Notes under the pieces: generated by a model
What the model was told of the DNA's origin: nothing
What the model saw: only the letters and a program-made list of their open reading frames with translations
Database searches by the model: none
Part shown: positions 38,167 through 47,840 of the stretch, piece after piece
Layout: every line of letters begins with the position of its first letter
How positions within the stretch are numbered: position 1 is the stretch's first letter
NCBI GenBank assembly: GCA_026391795.1
Contig: JAPLDI010000017.1
Location: forward strand, 1 to 64,000
Source of the DNA: Bacteroidota bacterium
GTDB taxonomy: Bacteria > Bacteroidota > Bacteroidia > Bacteroidales > FEN-979
Direction: 5' to 3'
DNA: 64,000 bases
Made by a program: the position numbers and the translations under genes

Positions 38167-39811
38167 ACCGGTTCCTTTTGAACAACCGCAGGAGCAGGAT
38201 AAATCCGAAAAATCCGGCCAGGAGAAAAATAATGGTGCCTATCCAGCGCGTGCTGGGCCATTGTGAAATGATGGAAGCCCCGATGATGAGTGAAGCGATT
38301 ACGATGGAAATGGATACACGGTTGCTGGCATGGTCGATCTGCTCCACCAGCGGCTCAAAGCCTTTGATCTCGATCAGCGTTTTGAAGCGCCCTTCCTTGA
38401 CCTTGTGAATGATTTCGTTCAGATCGGAGGGGAGTTCCATCATCAGCCTGTAATATTCTTTGATGGATTCAAAGACCTCTTCTGCGAAGCGCTTGGGATC
38501 GTACTGCTGCCTGATCAGGTCGATGGCATAGGGCTGCATCTCCTTTGCAAAATCAATATCCGGATAAAGGTTCACCGCCACCCGCTCGATGGTAATCAGG
38601 GCTTTTACCAGCAGGTAAACGTTCGGCGGGATCCGTAAGCCGTACCTGACGATGATATCAATGGATTCATTCATCACTTTCCCGAAATCCATTTCATCAA
38701 TGGAAAGGTACTTGTAATGAGCCAGCATATCGGAGATCTGGAATTCCAGGTCCTTGAACCTCCTGAAATTCCGCTTCCCTGACAACAGCAGCAATGCTTC
38801 TGTAAGTTCATGTGCATCGCGGTCGAGGTAACCCAGCACGTATTTCCCCAGGAACTGGAGGTGCTCCGGCCTTACGGTTCCCATCATCCCGTAATCGATG
38901 AAAGCGATGACGTTCTTGTCTTTGATAAAAATATTGCCGGGATGAGGATCTGCGTGAAAAAAGCCATGGATGAAGATCTGGTCAAAAACCAGTCGCAGAC
39001 CTTTCTTGGCCAGGTCAACCGGGTCACTGCCGGAATTCAGCAGCGCATCCATTTCGCTTACCTTCACCCCTTCGATAAACTCCTCGACAAGGATCTTTTC
39101 CGTCGTAAATTCATGGTACACCTTTGGAACATAAATATCCGGGTCTCCCTTAAAACAATGGCTGAACCTGACCACATTGGCAGCTTCATGACGAAAATCC
39201 AGTTCTTTGTTGATGGTCCGCCCGAATTCTTCCACCACTCCAACCAGGTTGATCGCTTCCATTTCCGGGTTGTTTCGGTGCGACCGGGCTGCAAAATGCT
39301 TCATCAGGTGCAGGTCGAGGTTAATCTTTTTGTCGATTCCCGGCCGCTGGATCTTAACACAGACCTTCTCCCCGTTGAGCAAAGTGGCACGGTAAGTCTG
39401 AGCGACCGAGGCCGCGGCCAGGTGCCGAGTATCAAACTCCTTGAACAATTCTGAAACCGGATGCTTCAGATGCTTTTCGATCTCCGATATGGCATCCTCA
39501 TCGGGCATGGGAACTGCTTCGTCCTGCAGTTTTTTCAACTCTGCCCTCAGGTCTTCCGGCACGATATCGGGACGGTCGGCAAGAAGCTGTCCGAATTTTA
39601 TGAAGGTGGGGCCCAACTCTTCCACCGCCATTCTTATCCTTTCCCATTTTGTGTATTTTTCGATCCGGGCAAGGCGTTTTTTCGACACCAGCATTTTGCC
39701 AAAGCCTGACTTGGTGACCCAGTCGTTAAATCCGTATTTAACGGCCACTCCTATGATTTCCCTGGCACGCCCGATCTCACTGACGGTCGCTCCGATCCTG
39801 AAGACATTCAC
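38162..39811 (-). CDS. AarF/UbiB (ABC1) family kinase-like protein
   Basis: LGPTFIKFGQLLADRPDIVP, FFHADPHPGNIFI. Confidence 0.92.
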   Translation of the reverse strand: MNVFRIGATVSEIGRAREIIGVAVKYGFNDWVTKSGFGKMLVSKKRLARIEKYTKWERIRMAVEELGPTFIKFGQLLADRPDIVPEDLRAELKKLQDEAVPMPDEDAISEIEKHLKHPVSELFKEFDTRHLAAASVAQTYRATLLNGEKVCVKIQRPGIDKKINLDLHLMKHFAARSHRNNPEMEAINLVGVVEEFGRTINKELDFRHEAANVVRFSHCFKGDPDIYVPKVYHEFTTEKILVEEFIEGVKVSEMDALLNSGSDPVDLAKKGLRLVFDQIFIHGFFHADPHPGNIFIKDKNVIAFIDYGMMGTVRPEHLQFLGKYVLGYLDRDAHELTEALLLLSGKRNFRRFKDLEFQISDMLAHYKYLSIDEMDFGKVMNESIDIIVRYGLRIPPNVYLLVKALITIERVAVNLYPDIDFAKEMQPYAIDLIRQQYDPKRFAEEVFESIKEYYRLMMELPSDLNEIIHKVKEGRFKTLIEIKGFEPLVEQIDHASNRVSISIVIASLIIGASIISQWPSTRWIGTIIFLLAGFFGFILLLRLFKRNRF

Positions 39812-39922
39812 AGCTTTTTGCAGTTAATAAAGTAAAACATGAGATGAAATCCCCGGGGATTACTTCTCACCCCGAAGTTCACCAGATCCCGTAACAAAAG
39901 GCATCAGAGGGAATCATACTGT

Positions 39923-40273
39923 TTATTTTGCAATCGCTGCCTTTTTAACGGGGGTTGATTTCCTGGCCGGTTTAGCAGGCTTTTTTCCCGTTCCCTCCAG
40001 TTTCTTGATCCTTGCTTCCAGTACCTTATAATCTTCCTTGGTTACAAGGTTCATTTTTTTGATTGTTGTTTTCTGGAGTTCAACGATCTGTTTTTCCAGC
40101 GATGCTTTCATCTCATCGGATTTCTTCAGCCATTGGTCATACAGTTTTTTTGCTTCCTCTTTTGTGAGGTTGTTCTCTTTTGCAAACTCCTTTGCTGCCT
40201 TTTCAATCTTTTCGGATGTTGTGAATGCATATTCAACACCTTTATCAAAAGCGTGTTTCAGATTTTCAAACAT
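39923..40273 (-). CDS. Phasin-like coiled-coil protein with Lys/Ala/Pro-rich tail
   Basis: LEARIKKLEGTGKKPAKPARKSTPVKKAAIAK. Confidence 0.65.
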   Translation of the reverse strand: MFENLKHAFDKGVEYAFTTSEKIEKAAKEFAKENNLTKEEAKKLYDQWLKKSDEMKASLEKQIVELQKTTIKKMNLVTKEDYKVLEARIKKLEGTGKKPAKPARKSTPVKKAAIAK

Positions 40274-40288
40274 GATAGGCCTCCTTTT

Positions 40289-40777
40289 TTAACTTTTGGG
40301 TTGATATTTAATTTTGCTTTCTTTTACTATTTTCATAAAATGCATCTCCATATCATTCAGGAGTGTTTCATAATTTTTTATCTCTGCAAATTTGATCTCA
40401 TAGGCGGTCAGAACATTCGGGATATTCCGGATCGATTTTATCAGCCGGTCTTTCTGTGCCTTCCTGAACTCGCCCTCAATGATCATCAGGTAATCCACCT
40501 GCTTAACCTCCGGTGCCAGCACAAATTCCTGGCTGCGGTTGGCCATCAGGTAATAGGTATTAAAATAATCTTCATCATGGTAATAATAAAGAGAGAACCC
40601 TGTAGGATCCTTTTTATTGTTCAGTGCAACTTTCAGATCTTCCATTTTCAGAAAATCAGATCCGAGATGCTTGTTCAACAAAAAGGAGATCCTGTAGTCC
40701 TTCACATGACAGGAGATCCCGATGAGGGTAAAAATTGCCGGTTCCGACCGGATGTCAAGTAAGATCTTCTTCGACAT
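40289..40777 (-). CDS. IPExxxVDY family protein
   Basis: VLAPEVKQVDYLMIIEG. Confidence 0.8.
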   Translation of the reverse strand: MSKKILLDIRSEPAIFTLIGISCHVKDYRISFLLNKHLGSDFLKMEDLKVALNNKKDPTGFSLYYYHDEDYFNTYYLMANRSQEFVLAPEVKQVDYLMIIEGEFRKAQKDRLIKSIRNIPNVLTAYEIKFAEIKNYETLLNDMEMHFMKIVKESKIKYQPKS

Positions 40778-40871
40778 TGCTGGAATTCTATTCTAGAAAC
40801 AAATGTAAGGAAATATAAGGAAAAGGTCAAGGGTTAATTGTACGGTGAAGGGGGATTGTGTCTTTTCTTCG

Positions 40872-40920
40872 GTGGTCAGAGATCGGAAGACGGAAGATCG
40901 AGGATGGAAGATGGAGGTTA
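40872..40920. repeat. Heptad array GTGGTCA|GAGATCG|GAAGACG|GAAGATC|GAGGATG|GAAGATG|GAGGTTA
   Basis: 7 in-register units; reverse complement of the TCCATCT family. Confidence 0.75.
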
Positions 40921-40924
40921 CTTT

Positions 40925-41722
40925 TTATTTCGCTATTTCGCTATTTATATTATTCCATGCTTTCTCCGCTGCATTTTGTTCCGCACCTTTGATAGAGTAA
41001 TCCTGTCCGCGGCTGAGGGCGATGTTGTCGACGAGCAGTTCAATGATGTATTGTTTCTTGTAACCTGTGCCGGTTTCCTCAACCACGACGAAGGTGAGTT
41101 GTTTCTTTTCTTTCTGGGCCCATTCGATCATGCGGCTTTTAAAATTTGACTCCAGGTTCACCAGTTCATTGATATCAAAGTAGTGTTTGATTACCCGTTC
41201 CAGCAGGATGTGCCGTGTAAAGGCATAGCCCCTGTCGAGGTACATCGCGCCGATCAGGGCTTCGAAAGCATCGCCCTGGAAAGAACGGTAGATGTTGTTG
41301 GAGCCAGAATCGAGGCGGACCAGCTTCTCGAGCCCCAGTTTCTGAGAAAGTTTGTTAAGCTGCACGCGGCTGACAATTTTAGAACGCATCTCGGTGAGGA
41401 ACCCTTCGTCTTTGGTGGGAAAGGTCTTGAAAAGATAATCCGCCGTGATGGCATCGAGAATGGCATCTCCGAGAAATTCCAGTCGTTCATTGTTGATCTT
41501 GACCCCGCGTACATTTTCTTCACCTGCCGATTTATGCAGGAATGCAAGACGGTACAAAAAGATATTCCGCGGATAGAATCCGAATATGTTTTTTATCGCC
41601 TGGTAGAGGTGTTTTTCGGTTGAAAAGAAGTATCGGACCGGTGCAACGAAGGGGAAGTTCAATTTGCCTCTATTCCTTGAATTTTTTAAAGATAATGGAA
41701 GCATTGTGTCCGCCAAAGCCAA
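40925..41722 (-). CDS. rnc: Ribonuclease III
   Basis: NERLEFLGDAILDAITADYLF, GDAFEALIGAMYLDRG; exact start uncertain. Confidence 0.92.
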   Translation of the reverse strand: MALADTMLPLSLKNSRNRGKLNFPFVAPVRYFFSTEKHLYQAIKNIFGFYPRNIFLYRLAFLHKSAGEENVRGVKINNERLEFLGDAILDAITADYLFKTFPTKDEGFLTEMRSKIVSRVQLNKLSQKLGLEKLVRLDSGSNNIYRSFQGDAFEALIGAMYLDRGYAFTRHILLERVIKHYFDINELVNLESNFKSRMIEWAQKEKKQLTFVVVEETGTGYKKQYIIELLVDNIALSRGQDYSIKGAEQNAAEKAWNNINSEIAK

Positions 41723-42923
41723 AGGTGTTGGTCAGGGCAGCATTAACGGTCCGTTGCTGGGCTTTGTTGAATGTGAAGTTCAGCCGGTTGTCGATTTCAG
41801 GATCATCGGTGAAATGGTTGATGGTCGGTGGAACGATATCACGTTGAACCGCCAGGATGGCAGCGATGGATTCGATGGCACCTGCTGCTCCCAGGAGATG
41901 GCCGGTCATTGATTTGGTAGAGTTGATGTTGATTTTGTAAGCTTCTTCCCCGAAGAGGGACTGGATCGCTTTTGGTTCAACGATATCACCCAGCGGAGTG
42001 GAGGTGCCATGGGTATTTATATGATCGATCGCCGTGATATCCATTTCTGCATCTTCGAGGGCGGCACGCATGGCGAGGTATGCACCCAGGCCATCGGGAT
42101 GAGGCTGGGTCATGTGGAATGCATCACCGGATAACCCGGCGCCTGCAACTTCTGCATAGATCTTGGCATCCCGGTTCAGGGCATGTTCCAGCTCTTCGAA
42201 AATCACAACACCGGCACCTTCGCCGATTACAAATCCGTCACGGTCTTTGTCAAAGGGACGTGAAGCCGTTGCAGGGTCATCATTCCGGGTTGAAAGGGCA
42301 TGCATTCCGTTGAAACCACCCACGCCGGCAGGGTTGACAGCAGCCTCTGCTCCACCGGTAACAAATACATCTGCTTTGTTCAACCGGATGTAATTGAAGG
42401 CATCGGCCAGGCCGTTGGCGGAAGAAGCGCAGGCAGAAACGGTGGCAAAGTTCGGCCCCCGGAATCCATATTTGATCGAGATATGACCGGCATTGATATC
42501 CGAGATCATTTTGGGAATAAAGAAAGGATTGAAACGCGGAGTTCCGTCACCTTCCACAAAATTCCTCACCTCCTGGATAAGCGTGTCGAGTCCGCCAATC
42601 CCTGAACACATGATCACTCCGACGCGGTTGGCATCCAGCTTCTCCATATTGAAAGCTGCATCCTTCACTGCTTCATCGGCAGCAATCAATCCAAAATGGC
42701 TGTAGATGTCGTACTTCCGGACCTCTTTCCTGTCAAAATAGTCTTCTGCATTAAAATTCTTCACTTCACAGGCAAATCGAGTCTTGAACTTGGAAACGTC
42801 AAACCGTGTGATGGGGCCTGCGCCGCTGACACCATTGATCAACCCTTTCCAGTACTCCTCAGTGGTATTTCCGATCGGGGTCAGGGCTCCGATTCCGGTT
42901 ACGACAACTCGACGTAGTTTCAC
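41670..42923 (-). CDS. fabF: 3-oxoacyl-ACP synthase II
   Basis: VVVTGIGALTPIGNTTEEYW, ATVSACASSANGLADAF. Confidence 0.96.
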   Translation of the reverse strand: MKLRRVVVTGIGALTPIGNTTEEYWKGLINGVSGAGPITRFDVSKFKTRFACEVKNFNAEDYFDRKEVRKYDIYSHFGLIAADEAVKDAAFNMEKLDANRVGVIMCSGIGGLDTLIQEVRNFVEGDGTPRFNPFFIPKMISDINAGHISIKYGFRGPNFATVSACASSANGLADAFNYIRLNKADVFVTGGAEAAVNPAGVGGFNGMHALSTRNDDPATASRPFDKDRDGFVIGEGAGVVIFEELEHALNRDAKIYAEVAGAGLSGDAFHMTQPHPDGLGAYLAMRAALEDAEMDITAIDHINTHGTSTPLGDIVEPKAIQSLFGEEAYKININSTKSMTGHLLGAAGAIESIAAILAVQRDIVPPTINHFTDDPEIDNRLNFTFNKAQQRTVNAALTNTFGFGGHNASIIFKKFKE

Positions 42924-43042
42924 GTGAATAGTTTTAAAGATACGTTTTAAACAGGAATCCCTCCGATTGGGAGGGATTTGAATTTCTTCTCAGGAATAAT
43001 TAAACAGCCCGAATCAGGTAGTTGACAGGAAATGTCAATACC

Positions 43043-43279
43043 TTATTTGGTGTTGTTTTCGATGTAGGCGATAGCCTCACCAACAGTTCCGATTTTTTCG
43101 GCCTGATCATCCGGAATAGCAATATCAAATTCCTTTTCAAATTCCATGATGAGTTCTACGGTATCGAGAGAGTCAGCGCCGAGATCATTTGTGAAACTTG
43201 CTTCAGGTGTAACTTCGTTTTCGTCAACACCGAGCTTGTCAACAATGATTGCTTTAACTTTTGTTGCAATGTCAGACAT
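43043..43279 (-). CDS. acpP: Acyl carrier protein
   Basis: [48 protein letters not shown]. Confidence 0.97.
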   Translation of the reverse strand: MSDIATKVKAIIVDKLGVDENEVTPEASFTNDLGADSLDTVELIMEFEKEFDIAIPDDQAEKIGTVGEAIAYIENNTK

Positions 43280-43480
43280 GATTTTTCCTTTTTTGGTTAA
43301 ACGGACTGCAAAGAAATGCATTTTATCCGTACAAACCAACAATATTTAAGATTTTTTAACATTTCAGAAAATCAAATCATTGATTTTCATATATTTAAAA
43401 ACTTAGGAACCCGATTTGTTAAAAATTTCACCGGCATGCGAAGCCCCTAAAATAATCACAGAAATGATCCCCGGCTTTCT

Positions 43481-43488
43481 TACTTTTG
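43481..43488 (+). promoter_or_regulatory. Bacteroidota -7 box TACTTTTG upstream of purN
   Basis: TAnnTTTG match 27 nt before ATG. Confidence 0.5.
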
Positions 43489-43514
43489 CACCAAAGAATC
43501 GATACCTGTTGTAT

Positions 43515-44102
43515 ATGATCAAGATAGCCATCCTGGCTTCCGGCAGTGGCACGAATGCCCAGAGGATCACCGAATATCTGAGGGAACGTCATTCCCCGGT
43601 AGCTGTTGACCTGATCCTTTCGAACAACCCTGAGGCCTTTGTCCTGGAAAGGGCCGGTAAACTCGGAATCCCCTACTCTTCCTTTTCACGAAAAGAGTTC
43701 TATGAGACGAACCGGATTCCTGATCTTCTGAAAGAGCATGAAATTGAATATCTCATCCTTGCCGGTTTTCTCTGGATGGTTCCCGGTGCGGTTCTGAATG
43801 CTTATCCCGACAGGATACTGAATATTCACCCGGCGCTTCTGCCACGATATGGAGGAAAAGGCATGTACGGAATGAAGGTTCATGAAGCCGTTATCGCCAA
43901 TCATGATAAGGAGTCGGGAATATCCATTCACAAGGTCAACGAGCGGTATGATGAAGGAGAGATCCTGTTCCAGGCCAAATGCTGCGTTGAACAGACAGAC
44001 ACCGCGGAAAGCCTGGCAGAAAAAATTCATGAGCTTGAATACCGGTATTTTCCGCGGGTGATTGAAAGCTATATTCTTAAAGACACTTCGCCAGCCGATT
44101 GA
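43515..44102 (+). CDS. purN: Phosphoribosylglycinamide formyltransferase
   Basis: IAILASGSGTNAQRI, NIHPALLPRYGGKGMYG; start at MIKIAIL. Confidence 0.95.
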   Translation: MIKIAILASGSGTNAQRITEYLRERHSPVAVDLILSNNPEAFVLERAGKLGIPYSSFSRKEFYETNRIPDLLKEHEIEYLILAGFLWMVPGAVLNAYPDRILNIHPALLPRYGGKGMYGMKVHEAVIANHDKESGISIHKVNERYDEGEILFQAKCCVEQTDTAESLAEKIHELEYRYFPRVIESYILKDTSPAD

Positions 44103-44114
44103 TTCAAAAGAAAA

Positions 44115-44219
44115 GTAAAAAGTGTTACGAGTTAAGTTTTAAGTGTTAAAAATTAAAAAACAATACGTGCACCGTGTACCGTGCACCGTGCACCGTAAAA
44201 TAGCGAACGGCGAAAAGCG
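44115..44219. repeat. Heptad array crossing three word families (GTGTTAA, ACCGTGC, AATAGCG-like)
   Basis: 15 in-register 7-nt units. Confidence 0.85.
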
Positions 44220-44283
44220 TACCGGTTTTTTATCTGTCTTTATTTTTTCCAATTATGTTTAATCTGTTATAATACCTTAAATT

Positions 44284-44718
44284 ATGAAAAGAAGAGCATC
44301 CGCCCTCTGGCAGGGCAACGGACCAGAAGGAAAGGGAACACTGAATTCGACCAGCGGAGTTTTGAAAGAAACCCCTTATTCGGTTTATACGAGATTTGTA
44401 AGCGAAGACGGCAAAGCAGGAACCAACCCTGAAGAGCTGATTGCCGCAGCCCATTCAGCCTGCTTTACAATGGCATTAAGTTTTGTTCTGGGCGGGGCAG
44501 GGTTTACTCCTGTGGCACTGAATGCTACAGCAACGGTTACGGTTGATAAAGTGGAGGATCACTTTGTGATCAAATCGAGTCACCTCGACCTTGTTGGGGA
44601 AGTTCCGGGTATCAGCGAAGAGAAATTCATCGAGCTCGCCGGAATTGCCAAGGCAACCTGCCCCGTTTCCGTTGCACTGAAAGCAATCGAGGTCACACTC
44701 ACGGCAAAGTTAAAATAG
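44284..44718 (+). CDS. OsmC-family peroxiredoxin
   Basis: GTNPEELIAAAHSACFTMALSF, ATCPVSVAL. Confidence 0.9.
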   Translation: MKRRASALWQGNGPEGKGTLNSTSGVLKETPYSVYTRFVSEDGKAGTNPEELIAAAHSACFTMALSFVLGGAGFTPVALNATATVTVDKVEDHFVIKSSHLDLVGEVPGISEEKFIELAGIAKATCPVSVALKAIEVTLTAKLK

Positions 44719-44776
44719 AGGACGGTAAACACCGTCTGGGGATTTTTCAAGGGATTAAGGTTAACCAGGATCTTGC

Positions 44777-44855
44777 GGCGGAGTTACAAACTCCGCCGAG
44801 CGGGTTTGTTTGAATTTTAGTTGGGCACGCTGAGCGGAATTTGTAATTCCGCTCA
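44777..44855. repeat. REP/BIME-like pair of palindromes
   Basis: GGCGGAGTT-ACA-AACTCCGCC (44777-44797) and TGAGCGGAATT-TGT-AATTCCGCTCA (44831-44855). Confidence 0.9.
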
Positions 44856-44904
44856 ACTTACTGCAATATTATTCACCTGCTGAGAAGTTCCACCAGCAGT
44901 TCAT

Positions 44905-46242
44905 TCATTTCAGTCTTTCCCTTAGTTTTTTTCCTTGTTCCTCGTAACCCGGTTTGCCGATCAGGGCGAACATATTCTTTTTATACGCCTCCACACCGGG
45001 CTGGTCGAATGGGTTTACACCCAGCAGATAGCCGCTGAGGGCACAGGCAAATTCAAAGAAATAGATCAATTCTCCCAGGGTCTCTTCATTCAGTTCGGTG
45101 ACAGAAATCCGGATGTTGGGGACACCTCCATCGACATGCGCCAGCAGGGTCCCCATTTCGGCCATGTGGTTGATCTCTGTATACCTTTTCCCCGACAGGA
45201 AATTAAGACCATCAGGATTTTCTTCGAGGAAAGGAATATGTAATTCCTTTGCCGGGTTTTCAACCGACAGGACCGTTTCAAACATCAGCCGGGTCCCTTC
45301 CTGGATATACTGTCCCATCGAATGAAGGTCGGTTGTGAACCCCACCCCGGCGGGGAATATGCCTTTGTGTTCCTTGCCTTCACTCTCGCCGTAAAGTTGC
45401 TTCCACCATTCGGTGAAATAGTTCAGGCCGGGCAGGTAGTTCACAAGAATCTCAACAGACTTTCCCGACTGGTACAAAGCATTACGGATGGCTGCGTAGC
45501 GGATGGCAGGATTCTTCTCCGCATCCGCAGATGCAAGGCATTGATCCATCATCCTGCGGGCACCGGCGATGAGTTTTTCAATGTCAAATCCTGCTGCTGC
45601 AATGGGAAGAAGCCCCACAGGGGTGAGTATGGAATACCTTCCTCCGACATCGTCGGGAATAACGTAGGTGGAATAGCCCTCTTTATCTGCCAGATTTTTC
45701 AGGGCGCCACGCCGTGAATCCGTAACAGCAAATATCCTCGTTGCAGCCTCTTTTCTCCCGTATTTTTTTTCAAGGTGTGCTTTGATAATCCGGAATGCGA
45801 CCGCCGGCTCGGTGGTTGTTCCCGATTTTGAGATCACTGCAACGCTATAGTCATGCTGATCGAGGATCTCCATCAACCCGGCGTGGTAATCTTCATCCAG
45901 GTTCTCTCCGGCATAAATGACGACAGGATTTTTCCTGCCGGTCAGAAGGGGGAGAAACGGGTGTCCCAGGCAATCAATCACGGCCCGGGCACCAAGGTAT
46001 GATCCGCCGATGCCCACAACCACCAGCAGCTGCGACTGTGCAGCAATCTTAGCTGCATCCGATTTGATGCGCTTCAGGAGATCAGGGTCAGTACCCGATG
46101 GTAACCTGACCCATCCCAGGAAATCATTCCCTTTGCCGGTACCTTCGATGAGTGTTTTATGGAGAATAGCCAGCTTTTTCTCATTTTCTGTTATTCTTTC
46201 CTCACCGGCGAAGGAAATTGCGTTACGGATATCAGTTTTCAT
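44905..46242 (-). CDS. pgi: Glucose-6-phosphate isomerase
   Basis: VVGIGGSYLGARAVIDCL, SKSGTTTEPAVAFR, start at MKTDIRN. Confidence 0.94.
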   Translation of the reverse strand: MKTDIRNAISFAGEERITENEKKLAILHKTLIEGTGKGNDFLGWVRLPSGTDPDLLKRIKSDAAKIAAQSQLLVVVGIGGSYLGARAVIDCLGHPFLPLLTGRKNPVVIYAGENLDEDYHAGLMEILDQHDYSVAVISKSGTTTEPAVAFRIIKAHLEKKYGRKEAATRIFAVTDSRRGALKNLADKEGYSTYVIPDDVGGRYSILTPVGLLPIAAAGFDIEKLIAGARRMMDQCLASADAEKNPAIRYAAIRNALYQSGKSVEILVNYLPGLNYFTEWWKQLYGESEGKEHKGIFPAGVGFTTDLHSMGQYIQEGTRLMFETVLSVENPAKELHIPFLEENPDGLNFLSGKRYTEINHMAEMGTLLAHVDGGVPNIRISVTELNEETLGELIYFFEFACALSGYLLGVNPFDQPGVEAYKKNMFALIGKPGYEEQGKKLRERLK

Positions 46243-46294
46243 ACTTATTTTTAATTCTGAGGAAAACGAAGGTACTATTTTGAGGGGAATGTAC

Positions 46295-46325
46295 AAAAAA
46301 AAGCTGTCCCGTATTTCGGGACAGC
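46295..46325 (-). terminator. Rho-independent terminator (minus strand)
   Basis: GCTGTCCCG-AAATA-CGGGACAGC followed by T8 on the minus strand. Confidence 0.85.
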
Positions 46326-46427
46326 CTCACTCAATCAATAAACAAAACTTAAATCAGGTAATTCGCACAAACTCACATTAGCCAAAAAAAGAATCACTGG
46401 TTTGCAACTGCTCTTTTGCTTTTTCCA
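46295..46427 (-). ncRNA. Candidate small RNA or pgi leader with attenuator
   Basis: Minus-strand TATCTTTG box at 46434-46441, then about 130 nt to a strong terminator. Confidence 0.4.
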
Positions 46428-46518
46428 GTACAGCAAAGATAGTCTGGAATTGGCGTATCTACTGTTAAGGAATATTAATATACGTTAAAAATTGTTAAAA
46501 GCTGATCTCAAAATAGTG

Positions 46519-46526
46519 TACTTTTG
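46519..46526 (+). promoter_or_regulatory. Bacteroidota -7 box TACTTTTG upstream of sensor kinase
   Basis: TAnnTTTG match. Confidence 0.5.
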
Positions 46527-46531
46527 TAGGA

Positions 46532-47812
46532 ATGAACCGCAGGATCATCTTATTAACGATTGTTGTGATGACCATCGCCCTGATCGGGCTGATGGGCATC
46601 CAGATCTACTGGATCAAAAATGCTTCGGCAGTGAAAGAGGCTACTTTCCAGCGAACCGTCACGGAGGTGCTGGTAAAGGTGGTCAATAAAATTGAAAAAC
46701 TGGAGAAGCGCAAAGCCTCTGAGGCAAATCCCTATGAGGGGATGATCAATTTCAACCGCCATCTGCTCTACGACCATTTCATTACCGAGCCCCAGCTCGA
46801 TTCCCTGATCATGTCCGAGCTGAACCTTCGCGGTATCGATACCCGGTTCGAATTTGGCATTTACAACCCGGAAAGGGATTCATTCCTGATCGAGAAAAAT
46901 CCCTCATTGCGGAAAAGCCTGATGGAAAAGGGATCTGCTGCCCGGCTCTTTGTCAGCGACATCTTCACCTCCCCCGAATACCTTCTGGTTTATTTCCCGA
47001 ATGAAAAACAATTCCTCCTGACCGAACTCTGGGGAATGTTACTGATCTCCATCATCCTTATTATCGTTATTGTTTATTCCTTTACGTATACCATCACCAC
47101 AATTTTCCGCCAGAAAAAACTTTCTGAGATGAAGAACGACTTCATCAACAACATGACTCATGAATTCAAGACCCCCATTTCCACGATCTCCCTTGCCTGC
47201 GAAGCCCTGAACGACCGGGATGTGAGACTGTCGCCTGAATTCACGGAAAGTTATATAAACATCATCCTGGAAGAGAACAAGCGGCTGGCAACCATGGCCG
47301 AGAAGATCCTTCAGACGGCTGTGATCGAGAAGGGCCAGCTGAAGATGAAGCGGGAACGCATTGACCTGCATGAGGTGATCACCGATGTGATCAAGAACAT
47401 CCGGATCCAGGTTGAGATCAAAGACGGAGTGATCCGCAAGCAATGCAGGGCTTCAAACCCGGTACTTATGGGGGACAAGGTACATCTCACCAACCTCGTT
47501 TACAACCTATTGGATAACGCAAACAAATATTCACCCAGAAAGCCCGTTATTACTGTACGAACCGAGAACAGTGCCAACGGGATCCAGCTGACGATCGAAG
47601 ATCACGGTATCGGCATCAACAAAGGAGAGCAAAAGAAAATTTTTGATAAATTGTACCGGGTTCCGACAGGGAACATCCAGGATGTGAGGGGATTTGGGCT
47701 GGGACTCAGTTATGTAAAAGCCATTGTAGAAGAACATCACGGGAGGATCAGCCTGGAAAGTGAGATCAACAAAGGGACAACCTTCAAGGTTTTCCTGCCA
47801 TTTACAGAATGA
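46532..47812 (+). CDS. Two-component sensor histidine kinase
   Basis: FINNMTHEFKTPISTISLACEAL H-box; DHGIGINKGEQKKIFDKLYRV; GFGLGLSYVK. Confidence 0.92.
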   Translation: MNRRIILLTIVVMTIALIGLMGIQIYWIKNASAVKEATFQRTVTEVLVKVVNKIEKLEKRKASEANPYEGMINFNRHLLYDHFITEPQLDSLIMSELNLRGIDTRFEFGIYNPERDSFLIEKNPSLRKSLMEKGSAARLFVSDIFTSPEYLLVYFPNEKQFLLTELWGMLLISIILIIVIVYSFTYTITTIFRQKKLSEMKNDFINNMTHEFKTPISTISLACEALNDRDVRLSPEFTESYINIILEENKRLATMAEKILQTAVIEKGQLKMKRERIDLHEVITDVIKNIRIQVEIKDGVIRKQCRASNPVLMGDKVHLTNLVYNLLDNANKYSPRKPVITVRTENSANGIQLTIEDHGIGINKGEQKKIFDKLYRVPTGNIQDVRGFGLGLSYVKAIVEEHHGRISLESEINKGTTFKVFLPFTE

Positions 47813-47840
47813 ATAACTATTATACAAGACAGACATCTCA

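Noticed and set aside
46492-46777. ORFs 46492..46689 (+) and 46553..46777 (-)
   Set aside because: Overlap the histidine kinase CDS in other frames; no family features.
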